NCBI RefSeq assembly: GCF_900110275.1
Contig: NZ_FODC01000004.1
Coordinates: forward strand, 727,420-791,419
Direction of reading: 5' to 3'
Length of the DNA: 64,000 nucleotides
Origin: Duganella sp. CF517
GTDB lineage: Bacteria; Pseudomonadota; Gammaproteobacteria; Burkholderiales; Burkholderiaceae_D
Positions 1 through 9,421 of this stretch are shown here, one piece after another. Position 1 is the first letter of the stretch. Each line of letters opens with the position of its first letter. Below the pieces are notes generated by a model. It was not told the DNA's origin and searched no databases. It saw only the letters and a list, made by a program, of their open reading frames with translations. The translations under genes and the position numbers were made by a program.

Positions 1-855
1 CTGCTGCCGATCCCGCTGCCCAACGGCGGCTATGCCAGCCTGAAGCGCGTCAACGACTACACGCCCAAGGATACGGGGCAGGGCGGCCTGCAATTCAAGT
101 GGCACCCGGACGACCTCGACCTCGGCTTCTACGTCACCCGCTATCACGACCGCGCGCCGTCGGCCTACGCCTTCCTCGGCACCGGCGCCAATCCGGCCAT
201 CGGCCAGCTCGGCGTCTACGACGTCGCCTACGCGCAGGGCATCACCGCCTACGGCGTAAGCGCCAGCAAGTCGGTCGGCGACATCGTCCTCAACGCCGAG
301 CTGTCGACCCGCCACAACACCTCGCTGGTGGCGTCGCGCCCGATCCTGGTGCCGGTCGGCGTCGCCGCCGACAACGATAACAATCCGCGCTACCCGATCG
401 GCAACACGGCGCACGCCAACTTCTCGTTCATCTGGGGCATGGGGCCGAACGCCATCGCGCAGGAAGCCAGCTTCCTCGGCGAACTGGCGTGGAACCGGCG
501 CCTGTCGGTGAGCCGCAATCCGGAAGCGGTGCTCAATACGTCCGAACGCGACGCCTGGGGCCTGCGCCTGAGCTACGCGCCCAGCTACCGCCAGGCCCTG
601 CCCGGCGTCGACCTCACCGTCAACACCACCGCCAGCTATTTCCCGAAGGGTAACTCGTCGGCGTTCAACGGTTTCGGCGTCGACAACGGCGGCGACATGA
701 GCGTGGGACTGGAAGCGACTTACCTCGACAGCTGGAAGGGCAGCGTGAGCTTCACCCACTACTACGGCAACAAGATTTTGCAACCCGGCAGCATCGTCGC
801 ACAACAATTCAAAGACCGCGATTTCATCTCGCTGTCACTTCGCCGCACGTTCTAG
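1..855 (+). CDS. DUF1302 family protein, C-terminal part (5' end outside window)
   Basis: The reading frame is open from the first base of the window, so only the last 284 residues are seen and the start lies upstream. The C-terminal half alternates short polar and aromatic strands (for example GSVSFTHYYGNKILQPG) and ends in SLRRTF, a terminal aromatic residue as in outer-membrane beta-barrels. This fits the DUF1302 family, large proteins usually encoded next to DUF1329 and YCF48/RND genes in loci that handle hydrophobic substrates. The stop is 12 bp before the DUF1329 gene, so the two are probably one operon. The family assignment rests on sequence character plus neighbours. The true function, porin or lipid-type uptake channel, is not established. 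Confidence 0.75.
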   Translation: MLPIPLPNGGYASLKRVNDYTPKDTGQGGLQFKWHPDDLDLGFYVTRYHDRAPSAYAFLGTGANPAIGQLGVYDVAYAQGITAYGVSASKSVGDIVLNAELSTRHNTSLVASRPILVPVGVAADNDNNPRYPIGNTAHANFSFIWGMGPNAIAQEASFLGELAWNRRLSVSRNPEAVLNTSERDAWGLRLSYAPSYRQALPGVDLTVNTTASYFPKGNSSAFNGFGVDNGGDMSVGLEATYLDSWKGSVSFTHYYGNKILQPGSIVAQQFKDRDFISLSLRRTF

Positions 856-867
856 GAGACACATAAC

Positions 868-2223
868 ATGAAGCTTGCCATGCACCGTAACCGCCTGACC
901 GCCATCGCCGCGATGTTGTGCCTGTCCGCCGCCGGCCACGCCGCCGTGACGCCGCAGGAGGCGGCCGCGCTGAAGACCACGCTCACGCCGCTGGGCGCCG
1001 AGAAGGCCGGCAACCAGGACGGCTCGATTCCCGCCTGGACCGGCGGCATCAAGCCGGGCACCGGCGTCGGCCCCAACGGCCGCCGCGACGACCCGTTCGC
1101 CGACGACAAGAAGCTGTACACGATCACGGCGAAAAACGTCGACGAGTACAGCGGCAAACTGACCGACGGCGTCAAGGCGCTGATCAAGAAATACCCGAAC
1201 AGCTTCCGCGTCGACGTCTATCCGACCCGCCGCACGGCGGCGGCGCCGGGCTGGATGTACGAGAACACCTTGAAGAACGCCACCCAGGGCAAGATGACCG
1301 ACGGCCAGTTCCCCGAGAAGGTGTTCGGCGGCGTGCCGTTCCCGATACCGAAAACCGGCGCGGAGGTCATGTGGAACAGCGTGCTGTTCTGGCGTGGCGC
1401 CGCCTACCACGTCGACGTCCAGGCCTTCCTCGGCACCAGCGACGGCAACATCGTCATGACCGTCGATGCCGGCAACGACCTGCAGTTCCCGTACTACGAC
1501 GAATCCTACCGCGACAAGTTCACCGGCGAATGGCTGCTGGCGCGCGTGCTCAACTACGGTCCGCCGATCCGCGCCGGCGAAGCGCTGCTGGTGCGCAACC
1601 AGTTCGACGACGCCAAGTCGCGCGGCTATGTCTACGTGACGGGCCAGCGCCGCGTGCGCCGCCTGCCCAACCTGTGCTGCGATACGCCGTCGCCGGCGTC
1701 GGCCGGCGTCATGACGTTCGACGAGATCGGCGTGTTCACGGGCAGCCTGGAACGCTTCAACTGGAAGATCGTGGGCAAGAAGGAAATCATCGTGCCGTAC
1801 AACTCGAACCGCATCCTGGTGCCGCCCAAGACCAGCACCGTGATCCAGCCGAACCACCTCAATCCGGACTACGTGCGGTGGGAATTGCACCGCGTCTGGG
1901 TGGTCGAGGCGACCCTGGCCAGCGGCAAGCGCCACGCGGCCAAGCGCAACCTGTACTACATCGACGAGGACACCTGGATGCCGGTGCTGGGCGACCGCTT
2001 CGACGCCAAGAACGAGCTGTGGCGCACGCTGTTCTCGCTGCCGCTGGCGGCGCCGGACCTGCCGGGCGCGATCCAGGGACCGTACGGTTTCTATGATCTG
2101 CTGGGCGGCACCTGGTTCTCGTCGCAGCACATGAACGAGACCAAGGTCCAGTACAAGTTCCAGAAGCCCAAGCCGGAATCGACATTCACGCCGGACGCGC
2201 TGGCGGGCGAGGGCGTTCGTTGA
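868..2223 (+). CDS. DUF1329 family periplasmic/outer-membrane lipoprotein-like protein
   Basis: This 451-residue protein starts at an ATG preceded by a strong AGGAGA site. It has an N-terminal signal peptide (hydrophobic residues about 8-25, ending near GHAA). The body carries family-typical stretches: TLTPLGAEKAGNQDGSIPAW near the N-terminus, a central FPYYDESYRDKF, and NLYYIDEDTWMPVLGDRFDA in the last quarter. DUF1329 proteins resemble LolB-like lipid-binding folds and almost always sit beside DUF1302, as here. A role in moving a hydrophobic compound across the periplasm is inferred from context. Its stop overlaps the upstream region of the YCF48 gene, so the two are probably translationally coupled. 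Confidence 0.85.
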   Translation: MKLAMHRNRLTAIAAMLCLSAAGHAAVTPQEAAALKTTLTPLGAEKAGNQDGSIPAWTGGIKPGTGVGPNGRRDDPFADDKKLYTITAKNVDEYSGKLTDGVKALIKKYPNSFRVDVYPTRRTAAAPGWMYENTLKNATQGKMTDGQFPEKVFGGVPFPIPKTGAEVMWNSVLFWRGAAYHVDVQAFLGTSDGNIVMTVDAGNDLQFPYYDESYRDKFTGEWLLARVLNYGPPIRAGEALLVRNQFDDAKSRGYVYVTGQRRVRRLPNLCCDTPSPASAGVMTFDEIGVFTGSLERFNWKIVGKKEIIVPYNSNRILVPPKTSTVIQPNHLNPDYVRWELHRVWVVEATLASGKRHAAKRNLYYIDEDTWMPVLGDRFDAKNELWRTLFSLPLAAPDLPGAIQGPYGFYDLLGGTWFSSQHMNETKVQYKFQKPKPESTFTPDALAGEGVR

Positions 2224-2225
2224 AC

Positions 2226-3344
2226 ATGCGTGCACATCTTGTGGTCGGCGCGGTCCTGTGCACCGCGCTCGCAGCGTCGCCAGGCGCCCTGGCCCAGGCC
2301 CAGGCCCTGACCGATCCGATGCAGCGCGAGGCGGTGGCCGCGCGCCGCCTCGACAAGGCGGTGCTGCTGAGCGCCGCGTCGGCCGGCGCGCGCGTGGTCG
2401 CCGTCGGGGAACGCGGCATCGTCGCCTTGTCCGACGACCAGGGAAAAACCTGGCGCCAGGCCAAGCGGGTGCCCACCAGCGTCACCTTGACGATCGTCAA
2501 ATTCGTCGGCGAGAAGTCGGGCTGGGCCGCCGGTCACGGCGGCGTCGTGCTGCACACCGGCGATGGCGGCGAGAGCTGGGTGCTCAAGCTTGACGGCTTG
2601 CGCGCCGCGCAACTGATGTTGCAGCACGCGCAAGCGGAACAACAGCGCGGCGCGCCCAACGCCGCCGCGCTGCTGAACGAGGCGCAACGGCTGGTCCAGG
2701 ACGGCGCCGACAAGCCGTTCTTCGACCTCGAGGCCAGCGACGAGCGGCACGCCGTGCTGGTCGGCGCCGCCGGACTGGTGTTTTCGACCGCCGACGGCGG
2801 CGCGAGCTGGCAGCCGTGGGGCGGGCGCTTCGACAATCCGCGCGCCCTGAACCTGTACGCGATCCGCCGCATCGGCGCCAACCTGCTGGTGGCCGGCGAA
2901 CAGGGGCTGGTGTTCCATTCGGCCGACGACGGCGCGACGTTCGCCAGGCTCAAAAGCCCGTACGACGGCAGCTGGTTCACCGCCGCCCGCCAGGGTGAGG
3001 ACCGGTTCGTCGTCGCCGGGCTGCGCGGCAACGCCTACCGGCTCGGCGCCGACGGCAACGTCTGGACCCGGATCGGCGGCGTGCCGCCGGTGTCGTTCAT
3101 GAGCGCGGCCGCCGCCACGGCCGACTGCACGGTGCTGGCGAACCAGGGCGGCCAGCTGTTTTCGGTGACGACACGGCAGGACCAGGCGCGGCGCGTCGAC
3201 GCGCAGCCGCTGCCGCCGGTGACGACGACGCTGCAACTGGCCGGCGGCGCGTGGCTGGCCTTCACCATGAATGGCATTTTTCAACTCGGTCAGCTTAAGA
3301 ACGCCTGTTCCCCGGCCACCTCACTGGATAGCGGTAAACCATGA
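2226..3344 (+). CDS. YCF48-like BNR/beta-propeller protein, secreted
   Basis: The product is 372 residues with a signal peptide (hydrophobic residues 4-20, cleavage near ALA-QAQ). Repeated Asp-box-like motifs such as SDDQGKTWRQ, TGDGGESWV, TADGGASWQPW and SADDGATF mark a BNR/YCF48-type beta-propeller. I chose the ATG at 2226, three bases after the DUF1329 stop, over an in-frame TTG at 2220. The gene overlaps the next one by 4 bp (ATGA). Proteins of this type recur in DUF1302-DUF1329-RND operons and are thought to assist assembly or substrate handling in the periplasm. The precise role is unknown. Confidence 0.8.
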   Translation: MRAHLVVGAVLCTALAASPGALAQAQALTDPMQREAVAARRLDKAVLLSAASAGARVVAVGERGIVALSDDQGKTWRQAKRVPTSVTLTIVKFVGEKSGWAAGHGGVVLHTGDGGESWVLKLDGLRAAQLMLQHAQAEQQRGAPNAAALLNEAQRLVQDGADKPFFDLEASDERHAVLVGAAGLVFSTADGGASWQPWGGRFDNPRALNLYAIRRIGANLLVAGEQGLVFHSADDGATFARLKSPYDGSWFTAARQGEDRFVVAGLRGNAYRLGADGNVWTRIGGVPPVSFMSAAAATADCTVLANQGGQLFSVTTRQDQARRVDAQPLPPVTTTLQLAGGAWLAFTMNGIFQLGQLKNACSPATSLDSGKP

Positions 3345-5800
3345 GCCCATATGACGTTAAAAACCTGGCCGACTTCGACAAGAAGTCGGGCTCGGCGGTC
3401 GAGAAATTATTGTTCAACCACCGTTGGACCATCCTGTTGCTGTGCGCGCTGGTCACGGCCGTGCTGGGATGGCAGACCACCAAGCTCAAATTCAACACCA
3501 GCTTTGAAAAGACGATCCCGGTCAGCCACCCGTATGTCGCCAATTTCCTGCAATACCGCAGCGAGCTGACCGGCCTGAGCAATGCCGTGCGGATCGCCGT
3601 CGAAAGCACCGACGGCAGCATCTACGATCCGGCCTATCTCGCCACGCTGCAGAAGATCAACGACGCGGTGTTCCTGCTGCCCGGGGTCGACCGCCAGTTC
3701 GTCAAGTCGCTGTGGACGCCCAACACGCGCTGGGCCGCCGTCACCGAGGAGGGGCTCGAAGGTGGGCCGGTCATTCCGATGGATTACGACGGTTCGCCGG
3801 AAGCCAGGCAGATCCTGAAAACCAATGTGGCCCGGTCCGGCGAGATCGGCCAGATCGTCGCGCTCAACGAGAGATCGAGCGTGATCTATCTGCCGTTGCT
3901 GGCGCGCGACGCCAAGGGCGAGCTGCTCGACTACGCCGCGCTGTCGGCGCAGATCGAAGCGGTCCGCAAGCAGTACGAAAACCAGCACGTCAAGCTGCAC
4001 GTGACCGGCTTCGCGAAGGTCGCGGGCGACCTGATCGCCGGCCTCAAGGAGTTCCTGCTGTTCTTCGCGCTGGCCGTCGCCATCGGCGCGGCGACCTTGT
4101 ATCTGTTCGCCCGCAGCATGCGCTGCACGGTGCTGGTGGTGGCCAGCTCGCTGGTGGCGGTGATCTGGCAACTGGGCTTGTTGCCGATCCTCGGCTACCA
4201 GCTCGATCCGTATTCGATCCTGGTGCCGTTCCTGGTGTTCGCCATCGGCATGAGCCACGGCGCCCAGAAAATGAACGGCATCATGCAGGACATCGGCCGC
4301 GGCATCGACAAGCTGGTCGCCGCGCGCTACACGTTCCGGCGCCTGTTCCTGGCCGGACTGACGGCGCTGTTCGCCGACGCGGTGGGCTTCGCGGTGCTGA
4401 TGATCATCGATATCCAGGTGATCCGCGAGCTGGCCATCGCCGCCAGCATCGGCGTGGCCGCGTTGATCTTCACCAACCTGATCCTGCTGCCCATCCTGTT
4501 GTCGTACACCGGCGTCGGCAAGCGGGCGGCCGCGCGCAGCCTGAAAATCGACACCCGCAACGAGAGCGGCGCCGTGAAGAACCCGGTGTGGACCTTCCTC
4601 GACCGTTTCACGCGGCGCACATGGGCCGGCGGGGCGGTGCTGGCCATGGTGGCCATGTCGGCGGGCGGTTTCTACGTGGCGCAATCGCTCAAGATCGGCG
4701 ACCTCGATCCGGGCGCGCCGGAGTTGCGCGAGCACTCGCGCTACAACCGCGACGCCAAGTTCATGACCGCGAACTACGGCGCCAGCAGCGACGTCTTCGC
4801 CGTCATGGTCAAGACGCCGCAGCAGGCGTGTTCGAGCTACGAGACCGTCATGCGCATCGACGCGCTCGAATGGGAGTTGCGCCAGATCGACGGCGTCGAG
4901 ACCACCAACACGCTGGCGATGCTGGTCCGGCGCATGATGACGGGCTTGAACGAGGGCAACTTCAAATGGTACGACGTGCCCCACAACCAAAGCATGCTCA
5001 ACACCATCACGGCCGGCGCGCCGCGCGGGCTGTACAACGAAACCTGCAGCATGCTGACCGTCTACGTGTATCTGAAGGACCACAAGGCCGACACGTTGAG
5101 CCGGGTGGCCGACCGGGTCGAGGCGTTCGCCAGGGCCAACAGCACCAAGGACACGCAATTCATCCTGGCGGCGGGCAGCGCCGGCATCGAGGCGGCCACC
5201 AACATGGTGGTCAAGAAGGCCTGGCGTGAAATGCTGTTGCTGGTGTATGTCGCCGTCGCGCTGCTGTGCTACGTGACGTTCCGCTCGTGGCGCGCGGTGG
5301 TGGTGGCGGTGCTGCCGCTGATCGTGACGTCGATCCTGGCCGAGGCGTTGATGGTGGCGCTGGGCATCGGCGTCAAGGTCGCCACCTTGCCCGTCATCGC
5401 GCTGGGCGTGGGCATCGGCGTCGACTACGCGCTGTACATGCTGTCGGTGATGCTGGCGCAGATGAAGGCGGGAAAAACGCTGTCGCAGGCCTACCACGGC
5501 GCGCTGCTGTTCACCGGAAAGATCGTCATGTTGACCGGCATCACCCTGGCGCTCGGCGTGGCCACGTGGGTGTTCTCGGACATCAAGTTCCAGGCGGACA
5601 TGGGCATCCTGCTGGCGTTCATGTTCATCTGGAACATGGTCGGCGCGGTGATCTTCCTGCCGGCGCTGGCCTACTTCCTGCTGCCGGGGCCGGACCAGCG
5701 CGGACGCGACGCCGCCGCCACGCCGGCGCCGGGGACGGCGTCGGACCTGGCCGGCGCGCCGGCATTACCGATGAGCGCCGAGCTGTCGCGCAGCGCCTGA
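3341..5800 (+). CDS. MMPL/RND superfamily transporter
   Basis: This is an 819-residue inner-membrane protein with two-fold internal repetition. Each half has one isolated N-terminal helix (about residues 30-45 and 425-445), a large periplasmic loop and a five-helix bundle. The second bundle contains the family motif GVGIGVDYALYMLSVML; the first has the equivalent FAIGMSHGAQKMNGIM, where the acidic proton-relay residue is less obvious. The start ATG overlaps the YCF48 stop, indicating coupling. RND/MMPL proteins of this class move lipids, sterols or other hydrophobic compounds, and the preceding three genes are its usual partners. Whether it imports or exports the catabolic substrate cannot be read from the sequence. 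Confidence 0.88.
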   Translation: MSPYDVKNLADFDKKSGSAVEKLLFNHRWTILLLCALVTAVLGWQTTKLKFNTSFEKTIPVSHPYVANFLQYRSELTGLSNAVRIAVESTDGSIYDPAYLATLQKINDAVFLLPGVDRQFVKSLWTPNTRWAAVTEEGLEGGPVIPMDYDGSPEARQILKTNVARSGEIGQIVALNERSSVIYLPLLARDAKGELLDYAALSAQIEAVRKQYENQHVKLHVTGFAKVAGDLIAGLKEFLLFFALAVAIGAATLYLFARSMRCTVLVVASSLVAVIWQLGLLPILGYQLDPYSILVPFLVFAIGMSHGAQKMNGIMQDIGRGIDKLVAARYTFRRLFLAGLTALFADAVGFAVLMIIDIQVIRELAIAASIGVAALIFTNLILLPILLSYTGVGKRAAARSLKIDTRNESGAVKNPVWTFLDRFTRRTWAGGAVLAMVAMSAGGFYVAQSLKIGDLDPGAPELREHSRYNRDAKFMTANYGASSDVFAVMVKTPQQACSSYETVMRIDALEWELRQIDGVETTNTLAMLVRRMMTGLNEGNFKWYDVPHNQSMLNTITAGAPRGLYNETCSMLTVYVYLKDHKADTLSRVADRVEAFARANSTKDTQFILAAGSAGIEAATNMVVKKAWREMLLLVYVAVALLCYVTFRSWRAVVVAVLPLIVTSILAEALMVALGIGVKVATLPVIALGVGIGVDYALYMLSVMLAQMKAGKTLSQAYHGALLFTGKIVMLTGITLALGVATWVFSDIKFQADMGILLAFMFIWNMVGAVIFLPALAYFLLPGPDQRGRDAAATPAPGTASDLAGAPALPMSAELSRSA

Positions 5801-5855
5801 CACCGATGTAGCAATGAGCAGTGATTTTTGATTTATCAATATTGGAGAATGACGT

Positions 5856-6380
5856 ATGAGCGTATTACAAGACAAAGCGGAAATTATCGAAGTCATCAAC
5901 CTGTACGGCATCGCGCTCGACGCCCACGCGTGGGACTTGCTGGACGACGTGTTCACCAAGGATGTGCACGCCGAGTTCGGCCCGGCCGGCGCCGTGTGGA
6001 AGTCGGTCGACGCGCTCAAGTTCGCCTTCAAGGACTTCCATGAGACCTTGACCAACCACATGCACACGATGACCGGCTCCTGCGTCCACGTCGACGGCGA
6101 CAAGGCCAACGCTTTCACCTACGGCGACTGGCTGCTGTCGCGCGACAGCGCCGTCGGCGGCCCGGACTGGGTTGGCCGTGGCTGGTACGACGACGAACTG
6201 GTGCGCACGCCCGAGGGCTGGCGCATCAGCAGCCGCGTGTGCCGCCTGCTGTCGTGGACCGGCAATCCCAACGTGCCGGAGCCGGCCTACGAACAGCGTC
6301 CGGTGATGACCACCCACACGCTGCGCGGCCACCACGAAGCCGGGAAGATCAAGTTCTTCAAGGCCATCGCCAGGAAGTAA
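5856..6380 (+). CDS. SnoaL-like / NTF2-fold protein
   Basis: The product is 174 residues, preceded by GGAGA seven bases from the ATG. The sequence fits the SnoaL_4 cone fold: an N-terminal helix (DKAEIIEVINLYGIALDAH), the LLDDVFTKDVHAEFG strand, a central TNHMHTMTGSCVHVDGDKA, and WYDDELVRTPEGWRISSRV near the C-terminus. Members act as cyclases, dehydratases or hydroxylase partners in polyketide and aromatic metabolism. It lies 55 bp after the RND gene and 3 bp before the MFS gene, so it is probably expressed with both. His and Asp residues are available in the cavity region, but no reaction can be assigned. A catalytic role in the adjacent catabolic pathway is an inference. Confidence 0.8.
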   Translation: MSVLQDKAEIIEVINLYGIALDAHAWDLLDDVFTKDVHAEFGPAGAVWKSVDALKFAFKDFHETLTNHMHTMTGSCVHVDGDKANAFTYGDWLLSRDSAVGGPDWVGRGWYDDELVRTPEGWRISSRVCRLLSWTGNPNVPEPAYEQRPVMTTHTLRGHHEAGKIKFFKAIARK

Positions 6381-6383
6381 GTC

Positions 6384-7622
6384 TTGCGGCACGCTCCCGG
6401 CCCGCCCGCTTCGGCCTTCGCGCCCCTGCGCCTGCCGGGATTTCGCATGTTGTGGCTGGTCTGGCTGGGCGCCAACCTGACCATGTGGATGAACGACGTC
6501 GCCTCCGCCTGGCTGATGACTTCGTTGACGGGCAACGCCTTCATGATCGCGCTGGTGCAGTCGGCGTCGACGCTGCCGTTGTTCCTGCTGGGCCTGCCCA
6601 GCGGCGCGCTGGCCGACCTGTTGGACCGGCGCCGCTATTTGGCGTGGACCCATGCATGGGTCGCCGGCGTCGCCCTGGCGCTGGCCGCGCTGACCTTTTT
6701 CGGCGCCCTGAACGCGCCGTTGCTGCTGCTGTGCAGTTTTCTCAATGGCATCGGCATGGCGATGCGCTGGCCGCTGTTCGCCGCCATCGTGCCGCAGCTG
6801 GTGCGGCGCGACGACCTGCCGGCCGCGCTGGCCCTCAACGGTATCGCCGGCAACATGGCGCGCATCATCGGCCCGCTCATCGCCGGCGCGCTGCTGGCCG
6901 GCGCCGGCAGCGCCTGCGTGTATCTGCTCAACGCGCTGCTGAGCTGCGCGGCGCTGGCGCTGATCCTGCGCTGGCGGCCGGCGCCCGAAGCCAGCGCGCC
7001 GCCTCCCGAGCGCTTTGTCGCGGCCATGCGCGCCGGCTTGTGGCACGTGCTCGGCCGCGCGCAACTGCGCAACATCCTGTTGCGCATCTTCCTGTTCTTC
7101 CTGCAAGCGACCGCGCTGATGGCGCTGCTGCCGCTGGTGGCGCTGCGTCTGGCCGGCGGCGGCGCCGGCGCCGGCGCCTTCACCACGCTGCTGGTGGCCA
7201 TGGGCGCCGGCGCGGTGCTGGCCGCCTTCAATCTGCACCGGCTGCGGCGCCTGGCCGGTCCCGACACGCTGGTCGGCGTCGGCGTCTGCGTCCACGCCGC
7301 CGCCTCGGCCGTGGCGGTGCTGGCGCCCGGCATGGGGCTGGCGGCGGCGGCCCTGGCGGTCGCCGGCATGGCGTGGATCGCCACCGCCAACGCGTTGACG
7401 GTGGCGATGCAGCTGGCGTTGCCGGACCGGGTGCGCGCCCGCGCCATGGCGATTTACCAGATGGCCGTGATGGGCGGCAGCGCCGCCGGCGCGGCGTTGT
7501 GGGGCTATGTCGCCAGCGTCGGATCGGTGCGCGCCAGCGTGCTTGCCGCCGCCGTGCTGGGACCGCTCGTGTGGTGGTCGACCAGGCGCCTTGGCGTCGG
7601 CGCCGCGCACGGGCAAGCCTGA
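6384..7622 (+). CDS. MFS transporter (MFS_3/EntS-like)
   Basis: This 412-residue, strongly hydrophobic protein has about 12 transmembrane helices. The N-terminus FRMLWLVWLGANLTMWMNDVASAWLM and the loop ADLLDRRRYL match the MFS_3 transmembrane-exporter branch, where the loop corresponds to the MFS motif A region. I accept the TTG at 6384, three bases after the SnoaL-like stop; the first ATG in frame (6448) would remove the start of helix 1. It is the last gene of the leading rightward operon: the first operator-bearing promoter begins 19 bp after its stop. It probably exports a pathway intermediate or imports the substrate. The direction is not determinable. Confidence 0.82.
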   Translation: MRHAPGPPASAFAPLRLPGFRMLWLVWLGANLTMWMNDVASAWLMTSLTGNAFMIALVQSASTLPLFLLGLPSGALADLLDRRRYLAWTHAWVAGVALALAALTFFGALNAPLLLLCSFLNGIGMAMRWPLFAAIVPQLVRRDDLPAALALNGIAGNMARIIGPLIAGALLAGAGSACVYLLNALLSCAALALILRWRPAPEASAPPPERFVAAMRAGLWHVLGRAQLRNILLRIFLFFLQATALMALLPLVALRLAGGGAGAGAFTTLLVAMGAGAVLAAFNLHRLRRLAGPDTLVGVGVCVHAAASAVAVLAPGMGLAAAALAVAGMAWIATANALTVAMQLALPDRVRARAMAIYQMAVMGGSAAGAALWGYVASVGSVRASVLAAAVLGPLVWWSTRRLGVGAAHGQA

Positions 7623-7640
7623 TTTTTCTTTGCTTTGCCA

Positions 7641-7685
7641 TTGACACTGCGCGGCGTCTTGAATAATATCAATGCGTGTTGATAT
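7641..7685 (+). promoter_or_regulatory. Promoter A with overlapping 20-bp palindromic operator
   Basis: There is a near-consensus sigma-70 promoter: -35 TTGACA at 7641-7646, exactly 17 bp, and -10 TAATAT at 7664-7669. The perfect inverted repeat ATATCAA-TGCGTG-TTGATAT at 7666-7685 covers the -10 and the expected start point. The same palindrome, promoter and spacing occur at 16831-16875 (minus strand) and 16933-16977. A palindrome covering the -10 is the classic geometry for a TetR- or GntR-type repressor. The identity of the regulator is not shown by the sequence. Confidence 0.85.
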
Positions 7686-7742
7686 AATTTTTCGCCGCAG
7701 CACTTGACAGCCGAAACATAAAAAACGGAGGGGACAACAGAC

Positions 7743-7808
7743 ATGATGCACGCCACTTCCATCGGGGCCGCGCCGACCCGCGCCGCGCACCCGCAACCAG
7801 CCGCTTAA
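7743..7808 (+). CDS. Possible 21-residue leader peptide ORF
   Basis: A short ORF opens with a double ATG and encodes MMHATSIGAAPTRAAHPQPA plus a final Ala. It is preceded by an excellent Shine-Dalgarno run (GGAGGGG at 7727-7733), which is better than the site of the monooxygenase gene that follows 12 bp after its stop. It sits about 65 bp downstream of the predicted start point of promoter A. It may only enhance coupled translation of the next gene. No similarity is recognised. Confidence 0.35.
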   Translation: MMHATSIGAAPTRAAHPQPAA

Positions 7809-7820
7809 GCCAGGATGACT

Positions 7821-9389
7821 ATGACGAACGACGTTGTAATTGTCGGCGCCGGTCCGGTCGGACTGTTCGCCGCGCTGCTGCTTGAACAACGGGGCATGAC
7901 GGTGGCCCTGTACGAACGCTGGCCGACGTTCTATCCGCGCCCGCGCGCCTGCGGGGTCGACCACGAGATCATCCGCCAGCTGCAGCTGGCCGGCCTGGCC
8001 GCCGAGCTGGAACCCTTGCTGGACCCGGTGATCGGACCCGATAAAGCCTACGAATTCCTCAACGGCGCCGGCGAGACGATCCTCAAGATCGACTGGAACC
8101 GGCCGGGCGCGTCGGGCTGGGCGCAGATGAACATGTTCTACCAGCCCGACGTCGAGCAGTTGCTGGCGCGCCGCATCGAGGCCTCGCCGCGGGTGACCAT
8201 CCACCGCGGGCGCGAGCTGGTGGCGCTGACGCAGCACGACGACCACGTGGCGCTCGAGTTCGGCGCGACGGGCAATCCGCAGGACAAGATCGGCGCCACG
8301 GCGCGCTACGTGCTCGGCGCCGACGGCGCCCGCAGCACCACGCGCGACTTGCTGGCGATCGGCCAGACCGATCTGGGCTTCGAGTACGACTGGCTGGTGG
8401 TCGACGTCATCCCCGACGAGGAACGGGTGTGGAAGCCGTACGTGGTCCAGCATTGCGACCCGGCCCGTCCGTCGACGCTGGTGGCCAGCGGTCCCGGCCG
8501 CCGGCGCTGGGAATTCATGCGCATGCCGGGCGAATCGATCGAGGAGCTCAACACGATGGAAAAAGCGTGGGAGCTGCTGGCGCCGTGGAACGTCACGCCC
8601 GAAAATGCCACCGTGGAGCGGCACGCCGTCTACACCTTCCGTGGCTCGTGGGCGGACCAGTGGAAAAAAGGCCGGGTGTTCCTGGCCGGCGACGCGGCGC
8701 ACCTGATGCCGCCGTTCCTGGGCCAGGGCTTGTGCTCGGGCATGCGCGACGCGCTGGCGTTCTGCTGGCGCGTCGAGGCCGTGCTGCGCGGCGGCGCGCC
8801 GCTGGCCTTGTTCGACTCCTATGGTCCGGAGCGCAGCGTCCACGTTCAGGAAATCATCCACCAGGCGGTCGAGATGGGGCGCCTGATCTGCATGCTCGAT
8901 CCGGCCGAGGTGGCCGCGCGCGACGCCCAAATGAAAGAGGCGATGCGCAACCCGGCCCTGGCGCTGAAGCCGCCGCCGGAACCGCGCCTCGGCGACAGCG
9001 CCGCCTTCCAGGCGGGCAATCCGCACGCCGGTTATTTGTCGGTCCAGGCGCGGGTCGGCCACGGCGGACGCGAGGGCCTGTTCGATGACGTCGTCGGCAA
9101 GGGCTGGCAATTGCTGCTGCGCGGCGACGGCGCCGAGCCGGCGATCGACGCGGCGCTGCGCGCGGCGGTGAGCCGCCTGGGCGGCGTGGTCGCCGATTTC
9201 GGCCCGGGCGGCGACACGGTCGACCTCGATGGCACGTATGCGGACTGGTTCGACGGCCTTGGCGCCGACGCGGCGCTGGTGCGACCGGACTTTTATGTCT
9301 TTGGCACGGCCTCCAGATCGGAGGTCGGGTCGCTGCTCGCCCAGGCGAGCGCGATGCTGGGGATGGCACCCGCGGCAAACCCACGATAA
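7821..9389 (+). CDS. FAD-dependent aromatic-ring monooxygenase (MhpA/FdeE-like)
   Basis: This 522-residue class A flavoprotein hydroxylase uses NAD(P)H and O2 to hydroxylate a phenolic ring. Visible motifs in order: the Rossmann dinucleotide site VGAGPVGL at residues 7-14, the DG motif in LGADGARSTTRDLL near residue 170, and the second FAD motif GRVFLAGDAAHLMPPFLGQG near 290. About 150 residues follow that fit the thioredoxin-like C-terminal domain of MhpA/PHOX-type enzymes. AGGA at 7812-7815 is properly spaced for the ATG at 7821, not for the in-frame ATG at 7815. It heads unit A, just after the leader ORF. The family includes 3-hydroxyphenylpropionate and flavonoid A-ring hydroxylases. The substrate here is unknown. 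Confidence 0.85.
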   Translation: MTNDVVIVGAGPVGLFAALLLEQRGMTVALYERWPTFYPRPRACGVDHEIIRQLQLAGLAAELEPLLDPVIGPDKAYEFLNGAGETILKIDWNRPGASGWAQMNMFYQPDVEQLLARRIEASPRVTIHRGRELVALTQHDDHVALEFGATGNPQDKIGATARYVLGADGARSTTRDLLAIGQTDLGFEYDWLVVDVIPDEERVWKPYVVQHCDPARPSTLVASGPGRRRWEFMRMPGESIEELNTMEKAWELLAPWNVTPENATVERHAVYTFRGSWADQWKKGRVFLAGDAAHLMPPFLGQGLCSGMRDALAFCWRVEAVLRGGAPLALFDSYGPERSVHVQEIIHQAVEMGRLICMLDPAEVAARDAQMKEAMRNPALALKPPPEPRLGDSAAFQAGNPHAGYLSVQARVGHGGREGLFDDVVGKGWQLLLRGDGAEPAIDAALRAAVSRLGGVVADFGPGGDTVDLDGTYADWFDGLGADAALVRPDFYVFGTASRSEVGSLLAQASAMLGMAPAANPR

Positions 9390-9421
9390 ACAACACAGCG
9401 CTAACAAGAATGGAGACAACA

